Below are positions 1-10,999 of a stretch of DNA of 64,000 nt, piece after piece. The notes below the pieces were generated by a model that saw nothing but the letters and a program-made list of their open reading frames with translations, made no database searches and was not told the DNA's origin. The position numbers were made by a program, and so were the translations under genes. The DNA is from Phoronis australis. Lineage: Eukaryota; Phoronida; Phoronidae. The first letter of the stretch is position 1. Each line of letters opens with the position of its first letter. Location of the stretch: positions 41,678 to 105,677 of the forward strand of contig NMRA01000603.1 in NCBI GenBank assembly GCA_002633005.1, read 5' to 3'.

Positions 1-125
1 TTTCATGTGTTATATTTTCAAATATTAATCTCGACCAAGTTGAATTTTAAAATTAAAACACCTAATTCTTTCGTCAAAAGTATAACCTTGTTTTAGAGCT
101 CAATTTCAGTTAACTGGAGAGAACA

Positions 126-289
126 CAGTGGCGGATTTCGAGGGGAGCCAAGGGGGCCATGCCCCCCCTAAAATTCTCCCACATTCCATTTGGCAGTTCA
201 GGAGCGCGAATGTCTGACGGCAAAATCCTGGCTAATAATATGCCTTGCCCCCCCCCCCAACTTAAAGTCCTGGATCCCCCGGCCCCTGG
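126..289 (+). repeat. MITE family 1 (CAGTGGCGGA ends), copy 1
   Basis: About 160 bp starting CAGTGGCGGATTT and ending GGATCCCCCGGCCCCTG. The interior has AAATTCTCCCACATTCCATT and ATGTCTGACGG, shared with copies at 2195, 34442 and 47887. The termini resemble those of non-autonomous hAT-type elements. No clean 8-bp target duplication is seen. Confidence 0.8.
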
Positions 290-899
290 AACAAGCATAG
301 TTATCATGTTTCTTCAGAGGCTTCGTTCATATCCGAGGGGAAAGGTGACTCCCGATCACCATCAATAGCACGCGGCCCTGATGCAAGCTCTCATAGTTCT
401 GTCTCAAGTAGTATTTTCAGTGGCTGACCACTGAGGGGGGGCCCGACTCCACGGAGAAGCGGGCAAAGCGCGATTGTATGCACGCAGGCGGCCCGGAAGT
501 CGCGGGCGCCGAGGATGTATACCTTCTGCTCAGGAAATCTGTCGTTGGACTATAAAAAACCGGAACGTGTTTTTCTCCCTTGTCTGCTACCGGTCCTAGC
601 TCGAACTCAGTATTTCCTCCCGCTTCACGTTTTTCTGGTTTATCATTTGCTTGCGGCAGTCAAGGGGGGCGGGCCCCTAGCCCCACCCCCCCCCCCCCTT
701 AGTCCGCCTATGCTTTTCTTCGTTTTCAAATTCTCACCTCTGTGGTCACAGGTGATTTGAACCGTCAATCACTAAGGGAATTTTTAGCTCTTGTGGGGCC
801 GGGAATTTTGCTTGATTTTTTGAGAGGGGAACGGGGCCTATATTTCGCCCCAAAATTGAAGGATTGAGGGCCCTGTCCGTTTTGTAAAGAAAAATGCTT

Positions 900-1200
900 C
901 GCGCTTCAACCCATAGTCATGAAAACACAGCATGGCTGGCCGAAGATTCTCCAGTCCTCGTTGCTATGGAGGCAACCGAGATGAGACAAATTATGATTCG
1001 AAAACAGTTATAAATTTTACACGGACATATTTTCCTTCGTCGCGGCGTACGACAGGGACCCAACGGTTCCGAATCCCAGCGTCCTTAGGTATTGTAAACA
1101 GACAGTTGAGTGTCCGTATTTTTTCTAGCTGTTCGAGCAACGCGGAGTACAACTATGCGGATAAGCCACCAGAGCTATCGTAGCGAGCCTCGTTTTGGAA
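900..1200. other. CpG-richer stretch without a recognised gene
   Basis: Frequent CG (tcgtcgcggcgtacgac). An 83-codon frame at 932-1183 begins MAGRRFSSPRCYGG but matches nothing I recognise. It may be promoter-like or an old repeat. Confidence 0.25.
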
Positions 1201-1253
1201 CGCGCCTCCTGTCGGCGTGAATAGGGCCTATTAGTAAAGAGATTCACGACTCC

Positions 1254-1394
1254 CGTTCAGTAATGCTAGGACCTCGCTAAAAAGCAAGACTTCGCGAGAT
1301 TACGTGAGATATCGCCGTGCATTTTAAATGAGAGCACATGACTTTGATTAGGTTTTAGCTAGGTCCTAGCGTAGGCTCTAGCGTCTACTGAACG
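1254..1394. repeat. MITE family 2 (CGTTCAGTA ends), copy 1
   Basis: About 140 bp with terminal inverted repeats: CGTTCAGTAATGCTAGGACC on the left, and TCCTAGCG, TCTACTGAACG on the right. The interior is AGCAAGACTTCGCGAGATTA, then an ATGAGAGCACATGACTTTGA-like stretch. Two further copies are in the window. Confidence 0.82.
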
Positions 1395-2194
1395 CATGCC
1401 GGGGTTCAAAACTTCCGGTCTCATGGCTAAGCATAGTAACGAAGTACTCTCTGACACAGCGCCACCTACATGTATACTTTTGTTTAGCACTGTGATAGAG
1501 TGTAAGTAACGAAGATGAACTTTGGTTTTTATTTCCCACACCTCAAGCAAATTTTTGAGTTTGAATATAAATTGTTGCGTTTAATGCAAACTAAATCACG
1601 TATGCAAGCCATTCAAGTCAGATTATTGCTAGAAAACGTGTCGGAATTAACTTGACAAGTTGTTGTTGATAGGCCCGAATGCCTGCACACTAACACAAGA
1701 ATCGAGGAGTTTGGCCCAATGAAAAGATTGAGTTAATTAGATAATTCTTTTAACTAAGTTTAATTCTCAGTCGTTTACCATGAAATTTAGTTTGAATTTT
1801 GTGATTTTGTAGGAATTTTGGCTCGACCTAAATGTAGTAGTTTCTCATTCGTCATTACGCCTACAATACATAAGCTGGAGCAAACTACATGTAATGTGGC
1901 CAAAATTCAGCAAGAGCGAAATTTTGCCATATTTCATGATTTTCAGAGGCTCTTATCTATTACCATTCAAAGTGGTGGAAAATGAAAAGTATGCCAGTGA
2001 ATTATTTAACCTTTCTCTTTTCTATTGATATCCGTTTCAACAAGTGGGGGCATCAACAAATATTTTTAAAAATCGAAGTACTGCGAGCACTTGATAAATT
2101 TTTCACTCACCGGTAAATTCTTGTGACATAGAAGGAGATAAATTTTCAGCTGCTAAATGGCCGTTACTGAACCGATTTTAATCATAAGTATATC

Positions 2195-2342
2195 CAGGGG
2201 CGGATCCAGGATTTTGTGTAAGGGGGGCGCAGGGCAGAGTATTAGCCAGGATTTTGCCCTTCAGACATTCTCACCCCCGAACTGCCAAATGGAGTATGGG
2301 AGAATTTCAGGGCGACCTTGGCCAACCCTAAATCCGCCACTG
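2195..2342 (-). repeat. MITE family 1, copy 2 (inverted)
   Basis: Starts CAGGGGCGGATCCAGG and ends AATCCGCCACTG. The interior is the reverse complement of the 126-289 copy (GAACTGCCAAATGGAGTATG). Confidence 0.8.
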
Positions 2343-2787
2343 ATGTCAAACTGTTTACTAAAAAATTCTGCCGTAATTGTACACTTTTCATATATTTTTT
2401 GATAAAAGTATGAAAAAATATAGTTTATAAGTGAATCTTATCGGTCTCTCAACTGGAAAAATCTTGAAAGTGTAGACTCAACGTCCTTATCCATTCCCCA
2501 TCATTTTTTTCACTTTATCTCACCTTTTCCATTGAAGAACACTTCCAAAAAAGGTAAATTCAGTTATTTTTCAAGAACCATGTTTACCTTTCCAGGGTTC
2601 AAACTGAACTCAAACTTGATGGGTCAGATGTATTTAACAGAACCAGTCAAATCTTCTTTAATTTACAAAAAGTGGTCCAAATTGGTGAAATATTTTCATT
2701 AAAATAGTACAGAATGTTTTTAAATTCAATTTAACTTTTTGGATGGTCACGAACACAACACATTTCAATTCCTATATTATTTGACAG

Positions 2788-3526
2788 TGTCAGAATATAG
2801 TCTGTGTCGGAATATAGTCTGACAGTATTTTTCGTTGTATTGTATGGTTTTGTTATTCTGTTTGATTGGCATGACCCCCGAGTTAAGTACAATGATGATG
2901 TAATTTGTTTACTACAGAATAGTATGGAACTTTTTAGTAGACCGAGTTCAGTAGTGATGTAATTTGTTTACTGCAGTATAGTGCGGGACTTTCTAGAAGA
3001 CTCTAGCATGACAGTGATTAATGCAGTCTGGAATATTCTAGAGACTAGTACATGTTTATAGAATGATTGGGTAGGTTCCAGAAAGTTCTGGTACGTGCTT
3101 GAATTGATGAAAAGTTCTAGAACAATGCATTAGGCTATAAATACACAAGCACGGGTTTGTGTTAGTCACTTGAGTCTAAGAAGATTAAGTCAGTTCAAGA
3201 GAAGATCAAGTCAGTTCAAGTAAGTCAATCAGGAGAACTACAGTTGAGTTGCAGTGAAGAGAATCAGCAGTTACAGCGATAGTCAATAGAGAGCCAGCTA
3301 TAGAGACAGCAGGTTATTGAATCGAGTGTAACAGTTGCTGAACGTATCTCAGAAGTTCAACACAAGTCAAGGCTTCACAGCACTGGCCGCAGCATAGAAC
3401 AGACATTACGTCGGACGTTTTGTTTGAGTAGGCTTGCGAACGCACGGTCGGGATTAATAAAGGATTAACTCGAACCAGTCTTCAGTCTATCTTCGCACTG
3501 AAAGCTATTAGCACCGGTCTGTAACA
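2788..3526 (+). mobile_element. LTR of a retrotransposon (Gypsy-type), 5' LTR remnant or solo
   Basis: About 740 bp beginning TGTCAGAATATAG and ending GGTCTGTAACA. A TATA box (TATAAA, 3136-3141) is preceded by several heat-shock-type elements. An AATAAA (3456-3461) sits about 70 bp before the 3' end, so a U3-R-U5 order can be proposed. The bases after the end (acctgcgcccaccc then cacggggaaa) loosely resemble the primer-binding region that follows Gypsy LTRs. No gag/pol follows; a different dispersed repeat starts at about 3540. The left boundary is uncertain because TGTC(A/G)GAATATAGTCTG is tandemly doubled there. No clear target duplication was found. Confidence 0.6.
2990..3125 (+). promoter_or_regulatory. 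Cluster of heat-shock elements upstream of the LTR TATA box
   Basis: TTCTAGAA (2991-2998), GAATATTCTAGAG (about 3031-3043), TTCCAGAAAGTTC (3077-3089, a perfect three-unit nTTCnnGAAnnTTC) and TTCTAGAA (3115-3122). All lie within 150 bp of TATAAA. This is the HSF1 binding pattern. Confidence 0.6.
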
Positions 3527-3539
3527 ACCTGCGCCCACC

Positions 3540-3800
3540 CACACACGGGGAAAAACGTGGCAGACAGCTTGGGCACACCCGGGGGGCTCGGGGGGCTGGA
3601 ATAAGCCCCTCAATTTGGCGAATTGGGCAAAAAGGTCTGAAACAAAAAGTCCACAGGAATTCGGTGCCGATGCACAATTCGTAGGCCTGAACCTAGTGGC
3701 CCCGTTTTTTTAGTCCTTGTTGATTTGTTTCAGTAAAAGGTCCGCATATCAAAAATTTGAGCCCCTATATTTTAGGCTAGGTACGCGTATGAACAGGAAT
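3540..3800 (+). repeat. Dispersed repeat family X, copy 1
   Basis: Shares AAAAAGTCCACAG, GATGCACAATTC, TAGGCCTGAACC, TTTTTTTAGTCC and TTTTAGGCTAGGTACGCG with 32560-32830. An inverted relative is at 39530-39760 and a fragment at 22015-22100. Confidence 0.7.
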
Positions 3801-6800
3801 GAAATTGATTTAAATTTAATTGAAATTTAAGGGTCTTATTTAATTTTGTGTAATTAAAAATGCACATAATTGTTTTTGCCATATGGTGTGTAACTTAAGA
3901 TTGTCAAAACATTGACCTTACTTGGGAAAAAGAATATATATCCTCAAAGGTTTTTAAGTAATGACGAAATACTCTAAAAAAAGACTAGTTTTCTGGTTTT
4001 TGCTCTATTTGAAATCATTTGTTAAGCAAACTTCATTTTTACAATTGTTTTAAAATACTGTGGAACAAAAGAAATATGTTCACTAAACCGTAGTAATTCT
4101 TGAAGTATTTTGTCGTTTTCAAAGTGGTTTGGTGTCGATGCCAATTTGTTAACCTTCTTGTAAAGGACTTTTCATCTCTTTTCAGGAACTCAGTATGCTA
4201 TGCATTCCCAAATATAGTTGTTTAAACTTGCCATTTTTATGGCGTGAAATTTCTGGGTGCTGTTTGCTGAAAAAGGCTATTTTTGAGGCTCTAATTATCA
4301 AATAACTCGAGAGCCGCCTAAACGATTTAAAATATTCAAAATTTTGTATAAAAGGCTTGTCTTAAGCTACCATTTAAGACGATTCAAGTATTTCTGATAA
4401 AATTTGTATTTCGCTTTGCTCCGACATCTCTATTTTGTAAAACATAGTATGCAAAGGGTGTTTTTGTATTATTTTCTCAGAGATATATACAACACTTTAT
4501 GTAATGTTGTTATGTTTTTTCCTGTTTGTCATTGTAAAAATCAATTCCATTGTATATTTGTGTTGCCAGTTTTCACTTAACAATTGTAAAGTAAGGCAGC
4601 GGAATCCCAGACCCCTGTTACATGTACTTACTCATTAGAACTGGGAAAATAAAAAAATGAAAAATGTGTATTTTGTGTGTGCTGTGCTACCTGATAACCA
4701 CTAAAAATACGGCTGACCAAACACCCTTCACAACCCGACTCTTTCCCTCTCATGTTCTCTGATGTCAAATTTTGTGGTATTTCATTTCAGTTGTTGGTTT
4801 ACTTCATATTGTTATATAATGCAGTAATATAACACTTCAAAACTGCATTCCCTTCACTGAGTATAAAGTACAAAAACTGAAGATATCAAAAATGTAGTAT
4901 ACAAGTTTCTTTTCGAACACTGAATATCTGTTGGCATCACAAAACCCAAAAGAAAATAACGGTGCTAACTGGTCCTTCTAAATTTTGACTTCTTCAATTC
5001 AATCGCAGGTTATCTCTCCACTACTCAACCGATTCTATTTTGGCAAGTGAATATTCACGCTCAGTGCGATAATGAAAATTAGCTCATTTTTTTGTTTTGA
5101 ACTGATGGAAGAGTCCTGGGAGATGAGTTCACTTTCACAAAATCACGTTCTATACAAAACTCTTAGTTCCATATTACTTTACAAATATTCTTCGTGCGAT
5201 ATTTAGAACCTATGCTTTTTATTTAGAGGGTGCTCAGACACTGAACGTGAAAAATGGACATTAGGTCAAAATGAGCATACCTACTTCCATAATCATAAGT
5301 ATCCCTTGTCAAAAAGTTGTGGAGAACACGTCAATTGAGTTGCCATGGAGAGCACAGTTTGCTGCGATTGAAAGCATTGGAGTCCCTTTTCATTGCATTC
5401 AAGAAGCCTGTTTTGAATGAGCAGCAAAAGGGGTCATGCTGTATTTGTTTGCGCGATATTCTTGTTATCCCCACCATTTGTCAGTCTTTGCACTATTCCA
5501 CACCTGCTGTGTCCCATTGGGTATTTTACTACCTTGTGCTCTGTGGTGGTATGCTTCGAAATATCGTTTGTCTTTTAATCGTGTCTCTTGGTCAGTTTCT
5601 TTACCAATGTTCTGTTGAGTGTCGAACTTTGTTCTGAGTATGCGAACGGAATGGAATAAAGATTGTTAACAGCAACAAGTGCCATGTATCGAACCAATTT
5701 TGCATAATCATAAATATATTTAGAAGTTGCCCTACTTTTGGCCTATGATACTAGTGACAGCAACATTTTGACACTCAGGTTTTGCAAATGATATGTCAAT
5801 GTCACTGAGCCTGTTGCCTTCCCCCTGGAACAAAGCTGTGGGAATTACACAAATATTTATTGTGTATCATTGTTACAAACTCATTTTTGTTCGTTAATAC
5901 TTCTACTTATGATTATGAGCTGATTCGTATGGTACTGAATTTAATCAAACACTAATACTACTTGCAGCAAAAAATCAGCTGATGCGACTTAAGTGTAAAC
6001 ATGGGAAAATCAGCTGAAGACGTTTCTGGCGTTAATGACTCATTACATGTCTGAATTATCTTGTGAATGTTTTAAATGACATGACAGAGAACAATACACG
6101 AATTTTATTTTTACATATCTTATAAACACAAAAAATCAAGCAGTTCAACACATTACTTAACCAAATCTTGAAACGAGCGAACGGCTGCACCTTAGAACCG
6201 GAAGTTTTCTATCCTGCATGTGCAGCGCCCTGTTATCGTTATTGCTTATGTCCCTGGGTCTGTGACATGCTCAATACGGCAGACCCTATCTATAGCCTAT
6301 GGTCTAACTAGATCAGCAAAAGCTTCATTGAAATCTGTTCTGTTAATATCAAACTGAATACTGATATAAATTATCCACCCCAATTCAGTAATATTGCTTA
6401 TTATCTGGCCTTTTAATGTGCACTGGCTCTGATAGGCTGTGATTTATGACATTCCAAAATAGGGCATAGTCCAATCGACTCTATGAAGCCTAGAAAATCA
6501 CTTCCGTGGCCAATTTTGGGGCAAGATAATTTTGGTGTTTTTAAGGTCATTAAGTACTATATTTTAAGAATCTAAAAAGTTACCAAGGTTTGACTTGCAC
6601 GTTTTCGAGAAATTTGACCTCAAATATCTGACTTTTTCCATAATTTGGCACAGAAAACCAATCTTCAAAAACCAACAACACTAGACAAAAACTGAATGAT
6701 AACTTGATTGGGATTTGTTCATTTCAAGTTACTGAACAAGAAAAGTGATATATATTATTATATTAAGTGGAAAATTGCTGACCAGAAAACATACTACTAT

Positions 6801-7250
6801 ATTCTGATCTGCCAAAAAACAAATGCAGTTAAACATTTGTATGGAACTTGATGAAGATCACAACCTACATATAAACAATATCGATTTCCAACACTTCTGC
6901 AACAAATCCACTGTCATTACTTTCATTAATTGTCACAACTAATTATCATTATCCACATTGCTGTTCACTGTCAACTGTCACAGGGAACGATACACCCGAC
7001 AGTCCACACAGTCACCAGCACGATTAAATGTTGTCAATATTTTCCATTAGGTTGAAAATTTAAAGTTCTTTAACAACATAGCATGCACTGTTTATGTTTC
7101 TTCATCCACTCCATCATTTATATCATCATTATTGTCATCAAAAGTTGTTTTTTGACCGAGACACCGTGTTCACAAAGTCTGGACAGTCGCACAACTTAGA
7201 ACATGGCATGCCTGACTTCAAACAAAAGCACATATTTTACTACAACCACT
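3800..7250. other. No recognisable gene
   Basis: AT-rich sequence with short non-conserved open frames, the longest 5317-5637. About 6480-6660 is similar to 45960-46190 (attttggtgtttttaa, aatctaaaaagtt). No exon with convincing splice sites was seen. Confidence 0.5.
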
Positions 7251-7255
7251 TCTTT

Positions 7256-7380
7256 ACTCTGCGCGTGTAAGCGCAGAATACTGTTGTCCCTGGGTTTTCT
7301 TCAATTTTATTCTTATTACTCTGCGCGTGTAAGCACAGAGTACTGTTGCTAATGGGTTTTCTTCAATTTTATTATTCTTC
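7256..7380 (+). repeat. 60-bp tandem duplication
   Basis: Two adjacent copies of CTCTGCGCGTGTAAGC(G/A)CAG, AGTACTGTTG and GGGTTTTCTTCAATTTTATT. Each contains a small hairpin (CTGCGC with GCGCAG). They mark the start of the larger repeat block. Confidence 0.85.
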
Positions 7381-7384
7381 TTAT

Positions 7385-8561
7385 TCTTATTCTTCTTCCG
7401 ACCAACTTTGAGGCTAAATAACTCCAAATTTGGTGCAGGTACGGTCTTTAAATTCAGCATATGACTTTTTACAGTATATAAATTTTGATTGGTTAAATAA
7501 TCATATTCCATATTGCACCGGAGAGGTCGTTTGGTGCAAAGGTCATATAATTTTAAAAATGCTACTCCTCCTTCAGTTTTAAAGCTATCTTTTTCAAATT
7601 CGGTGCACAGGTATACACATGTAGGTCATCATAACAATTTAAAATAAATTACGTTCCTTAGTAATCGGGTCATCCAATCAGGTGAAATAGGTCAAAGGTC
7701 ATTAGGTGCAAACTAAAATTTTGAGCTAGACATTTCAAATTGACAGGTCTGATTGCCACAGGTAAACCAAATCGGAATCCAAAGTTTCAGGTTATTTAGT
7801 GCAAACATGAGGTCATTAGGTGCATTTTTCTTCAGAAAATTTTACCTTTTCAATTAGCAAGTATTCTGATGTGTCAACCGTTAGACAACTGTGATTCTCA
7901 GCGTTGAACACATTTTCCATGGGCTTTGCAATAATTCTCCTGAAGATCCTTAAAATGCACCGGATAAGGTCAATTAGTGCAAAGGTCATGTAACGTTCAA
8001 AATGTTATATCTCTTCCATTTTTCAAGGAATTCTGTTCAATTTAAGCACACCCTGGTGTAAGTCAACATGTCAATTGAATACCCTAATTTACTTCGCAAT
8101 AGGCTTAACCAATCAGTAAAAATAGGTCAAAGGTGATTGAGTGGAAACTAAAATTTTGAGCTAGAGACTTCAGAATTACGTATCTGTTTACTGAGTGCAA
8201 TTGAGTTTGAATTCTAAATTTTCAGGACATTTGGTGCACCCATGGGGTCATTAGATGCATTTTTTGACCACTCCATTCATCTTGTATCTGAAGTGCTTAA
8301 AGTAAAACATCTGAGATTATTAGCATTAACCACACTTTTAATCAAGTTAACAATTACTCCCTCATCGGGGCTCATAATGCACCGGAAGAGGTCAATTAGT
8401 GGAAAGGTCTTTAAAACATTAATATGTAATTTCTCTTACAATTTTAAAGAATTCCTTTTCATATTGGTAAACGGGTTGCTGTCAGTAACTTCCCATAATA
8501 ATTCCAGTAATACGCACGCGCAGAGTCCGTTATTGTCACGCCGTGACAATAATCTTTCTAG
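7385..8561 (+). repeat. Direct repeat unit I (about 1.2 kb, AGGTCA-rich)
   Basis: Starts TTCTTCCGACCAACTTTGAG and is repeated from 8572. It has internal sub-repeats built on GTGCACCGGAAGAGGTCA-like and GTGCAAAGGTCAT words, with GAGCTAGACACTTCAAATT. AGGTCA occurs at least eight times on the + strand, including the perfect DR1 AGGTCAAAGGTCA at 7689-7701. No protein-coding signal. Confidence 0.85.
8530..8552. repeat. Perfect 23-bp palindrome
   Basis: TTATTGTCACG, one base, then CGTGACAATAA, at the junction of repeat units I and II. Confidence 0.9.
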
Positions 8562-9241
8562 TTCTTATTCTTCTTCCGACCAACTTTGAGGCTTAATAAC
8601 TCCAAATCGGGTGCAGGTACAGTAAATTCAGCATATGACTTTTGACAGTACATAAATTTTGATTCGTTATATAATCATATTCCATAATGCAACGGAAGAG
8701 GTCATTTGGTGCAAAGGTCATGTAATTTTCAAAATGATACTCCTTCTTTTTTTAAAAAGCTATTCTTTTCAAATTCGGTACACAGGTATCAATCAATAAA
8801 GCAATTTAAAAAATTACTTTTCTAAGTAATCGTGTCATTAAATCAGGTTAAACCGTTCAAAGGTCATTAGGTGCGAACTAAAATTTTGAGCTAGACACTT
8901 CAAATTCACAGGTCTGATTGGCACAGCTAATTCAATTTGGAGTCCAAAATTTCAGGTCATTTGATGCAAACATGGGGTCATTAGGTGCATTTTTCTTCTG
9001 AAAATTTTACCATTTCATTCTCGAAGTATTCTGATGTGTCAACCGTTAGACAACTGTGATTCTCAGCATTAAACACAATTTTTTATTGGCTTTGCAATAA
9101 TTCTCCTAAAGACGCTTAGAATGCACCGGATAGGGTCAATTAGTGCAAAAGTCATCTAACGTTCAAAATGTTATATCTCTTACGTTTTTTAATGATTTCT
9201 TTTCAATTTCAGCACACTAGTGTACATGTAAGTCAACATGC
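8562..9241 (+). repeat. Direct repeat unit II, left part
   Basis: Second copy of the 7385-8561 unit, interrupted at 9241/9242 by the ISL2EU-like transposon. It continues at 10641-10990. Confidence 0.85.
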
Positions 9242-9259
9242 CAATAGCGGAGTTGCAAC
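9242..9259 (+). repeat. Left terminal inverted repeat
   Basis: CAATAGCGGAGTTGCAAC, an exact inverted match to 10623-10640. Confidence 0.92.
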
Positions 9260-9329
9260 CGAATCGATTTAACGATTGCGCATGTCCGGAAATTAGGGTG
9301 CGCAAAGGCTACTGGGATTGTTGATTTTA

Positions 9330-9603
9330 AACGGGATGGCCGACTGGTTTGCACGACGTGTAATTTGTGTGCATTAAACTACGCTGTTGTATGTAATTCT
9401 GCCGCTATTCGCCCTAATTAGCGCCCATGGCTCAACAAGTGCCCCAACGCGTTTTCAGACTTTGCTAAAGTAAGCGCCCAGCCCATGAACTACATGCGAA
9501 AAATGCCCTTACATACAGTTCTAACGTCTCCAATTTATCAATTGAAAGATCCGACAGCCTGAATTTGTAACGGACCACGAGCCTCACCGTTATGTCCGTA
9601 CAC
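9330..9603 (+). pseudogene. Broken 5' part of the element's Cys-rich (YqaJ-type?) gene
   Basis: Parallel to the better preserved copy at 57839-57275. It has the Cys-rich segment with FVCTTC-like GRLVCTTCNLCALNY, an internal TAG, and a donor-like AAAGTAAGC. After an acceptor (acatacag) comes SNLSIERSD, followed by a frameshift before the gap. Function is inferred only from the transposon family. Confidence 0.45.
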
Positions 9604-10270
9604 NNNNNNNNNNNNNNNNNNNNNNNNNNNNNNNNNNNNNNNNNNNNNNNNNNNNNNNNNNNNNNNNNNNNNNNNNNNNNNNNNNNNNNNNNNNNNNNNN
9701 NNNNNNNNNNNNNNNNNNNNNNNNNNNNNNNNNNNNNNNNNNNNNNNNNNNNNNNNNNNNNNNNNNNNNNNNNNNNNNNNNNNNNNNNNNNNNNNNNNNN
9801 NNNNNNNNNNNNNNNNNNNNNNNNNNNNNNNNNNNNNNNNNNNNNNNNNNNNNNNNNNNNNNNNNNNNNNNNNNNNNNNNNNNNNNNNNNNNNNNNNNNN
9901 NNNNNNNNNNNNNNNNNNNNNNNNNNNNNNNNNNNNNNNNNNNNNNNNNNNNNNNNNNNNNNNNNNNNNNNNNNNNNNNNNNNNNNNNNNNNNNNNNNNN
10001 NNNNNNNNNNNNNNNNNNNNNNNNNNNNNNNNNNNNNNNNNNNNNNNNNNNNNNNNNNNNNNNNNNNNNNNNNNNNNNNNNNNNNNNNNNNNNNNNNNNN
10101 NNNNNNNNNNNNNNNNNNNNNNNNNNNNNNNNNNNNNNNNNNNNNNNNNNNNNNNNNNNNNNNNNNNNNNNNNNNNNNNNNNNNNNNNNNNNNNNNNNNN
10201 NNNNNNNNNNNNNNNNNNNNNNNNNNNNNNNNNNNNNNNNNNNNNNNNNNNNNNNNNNNNNNNNNNNNNN
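9604..10270. other. Assembly gap (667 N)
   Basis: Run of N inside the ISL2EU-like element. Long open frames across it are artefacts. Confidence 1.
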
Positions 10271-10600
10271 ATTTGTTACTGTTTCTTTGAAGGGAGATAT
10301 TGTTGGGCAGTTTCTAAGATACGTTTTCTTGCCGCCCTCAAAATGAGCGCTGCACACTTTATGCTACGAAGTCGGAAAGAATTCACGAAGTCGGCCTTTG
10401 CTACCAGCTCTTCCGATGTCTCTGACCCATGTTTAACGCAGTTCTTGATCCTTGGGAAACAGGTAGTAACTAATGTTTTTATTTCGCTAACTGGTATTAT
10501 AGCATGCCAGGCACACAACACGTATAACCTCCCTGTGGCCGGTTCGCCCCCACGCTTGCCGACGTACTTGTTTACCAGCTTAACCACAATGCAACATTCT
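10271..10600 (-). pseudogene. Degraded THAP zinc-finger (transposase N-terminus)
   Basis: Read leftward from the right end, one frame gives ECCIVVKLVNKYVGKRGG (the Cys side of a THAP domain), then FPRIKNCVKH and a Ser/Arg-rich stretch. A one-base frame change at about 10355 leads to VCSAHFEGGKKTYL and CPTISPF. This is the C-x2-H-F half and the closing Pro-containing segment of a THAP (C2CH) DNA-binding domain. The frame change and a missing second Cys mean the copy is damaged. The catalytic part would lie in the gap. Confidence 0.55.
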
Positions 10601-10622
10601 GACCCATTTCCAATATGGCGGC

Positions 10623-10640
10623 GTTGCAACTCCGCTATTG
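10623..10640 (-). repeat. Right terminal inverted repeat
   Basis: GTTGCAACTCCGCTATTG, an exact inverted match to 9242-9259. Confidence 0.92.
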
Positions 10641-10990
10641 AACAACCTACTTAACTACGCATTAGGCCTAAACAATCAGAAAAAATAGGTCAAAGGTCAT
10701 TGAGTGCAAAATTAAAATTTTGAGCTAGAGACTTAAAAATTATATATCTGTTTACTACATGTAAATGCGATTGGGTTTGAATTCTAAATTTTTGGGTCAT
10801 TTGGTGCATTTTTCTTCTGAAAGTGACCAATTCATTCATATTGTATTCTTAAGTGCTTAAAGCAAAACATCTGTGATTCTTAGCGTTAACCACACTTTAA
10901 ATTGGTTTTACAATTATTCCCTCATCGGGTTTCGAAATAATGCACCGGAAGAGGTCATTTAGTGGAAAGGTCATCAACTACCCTATTGTT
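10641..10990 (+). repeat. Direct repeat unit II, right part
   Basis: Continuation after the transposon, beginning AACAACCTACTTAACTACG. It aligns with about 8075 onward of unit I and carries a second perfect DR1 (AGGTCAAAGGTCA, 10687-10699). Confidence 0.82.
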
Positions 10991-10999
10991 AAATCAACT

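Larger units (their letters stand above)
9242..10640. mobile_element. ISL2EU-like DNA transposon with 18-bp perfect TIRs
   Basis: Both ends carry CAATAGCGGAGTTGCAAC (9242-9259, and inverted 10623-10640). The left end opens a rightward Cys-rich ORF and the right end a leftward THAP zinc-finger ORF, so the two genes converge. The middle is the 9604-10270 gap. Comparing the interrupted repeat with its intact sister (about 8055-8080) reconstructs an empty site around CAATTG. That implies a 2-bp AT duplication if the element proper starts AGCGG. THAP plus a second (YqaJ-type nuclease) gene with AT duplications is the known ISL2EU layout. Both visible ORFs are broken (stops, frameshift), so this copy is probably dead. 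Confidence 0.6.

Noticed and set aside
949-980. RFX X-box (GTTGCTATGGAGGCAAC, about 960-976)
   Set aside because: The half sites are right but the spacing is longer than the usual 0-3 bases.
5317-5637. 106-codon frame as a gene
   Set aside because: Cys/Leu-rich chance-like composition, no domain, a nested alternative frame and no splice or promoter support.
9590-10357. Long open frames across 9590-10357 on both strands
   Set aside because: They run through the N gap; only the flanking sequence is real.
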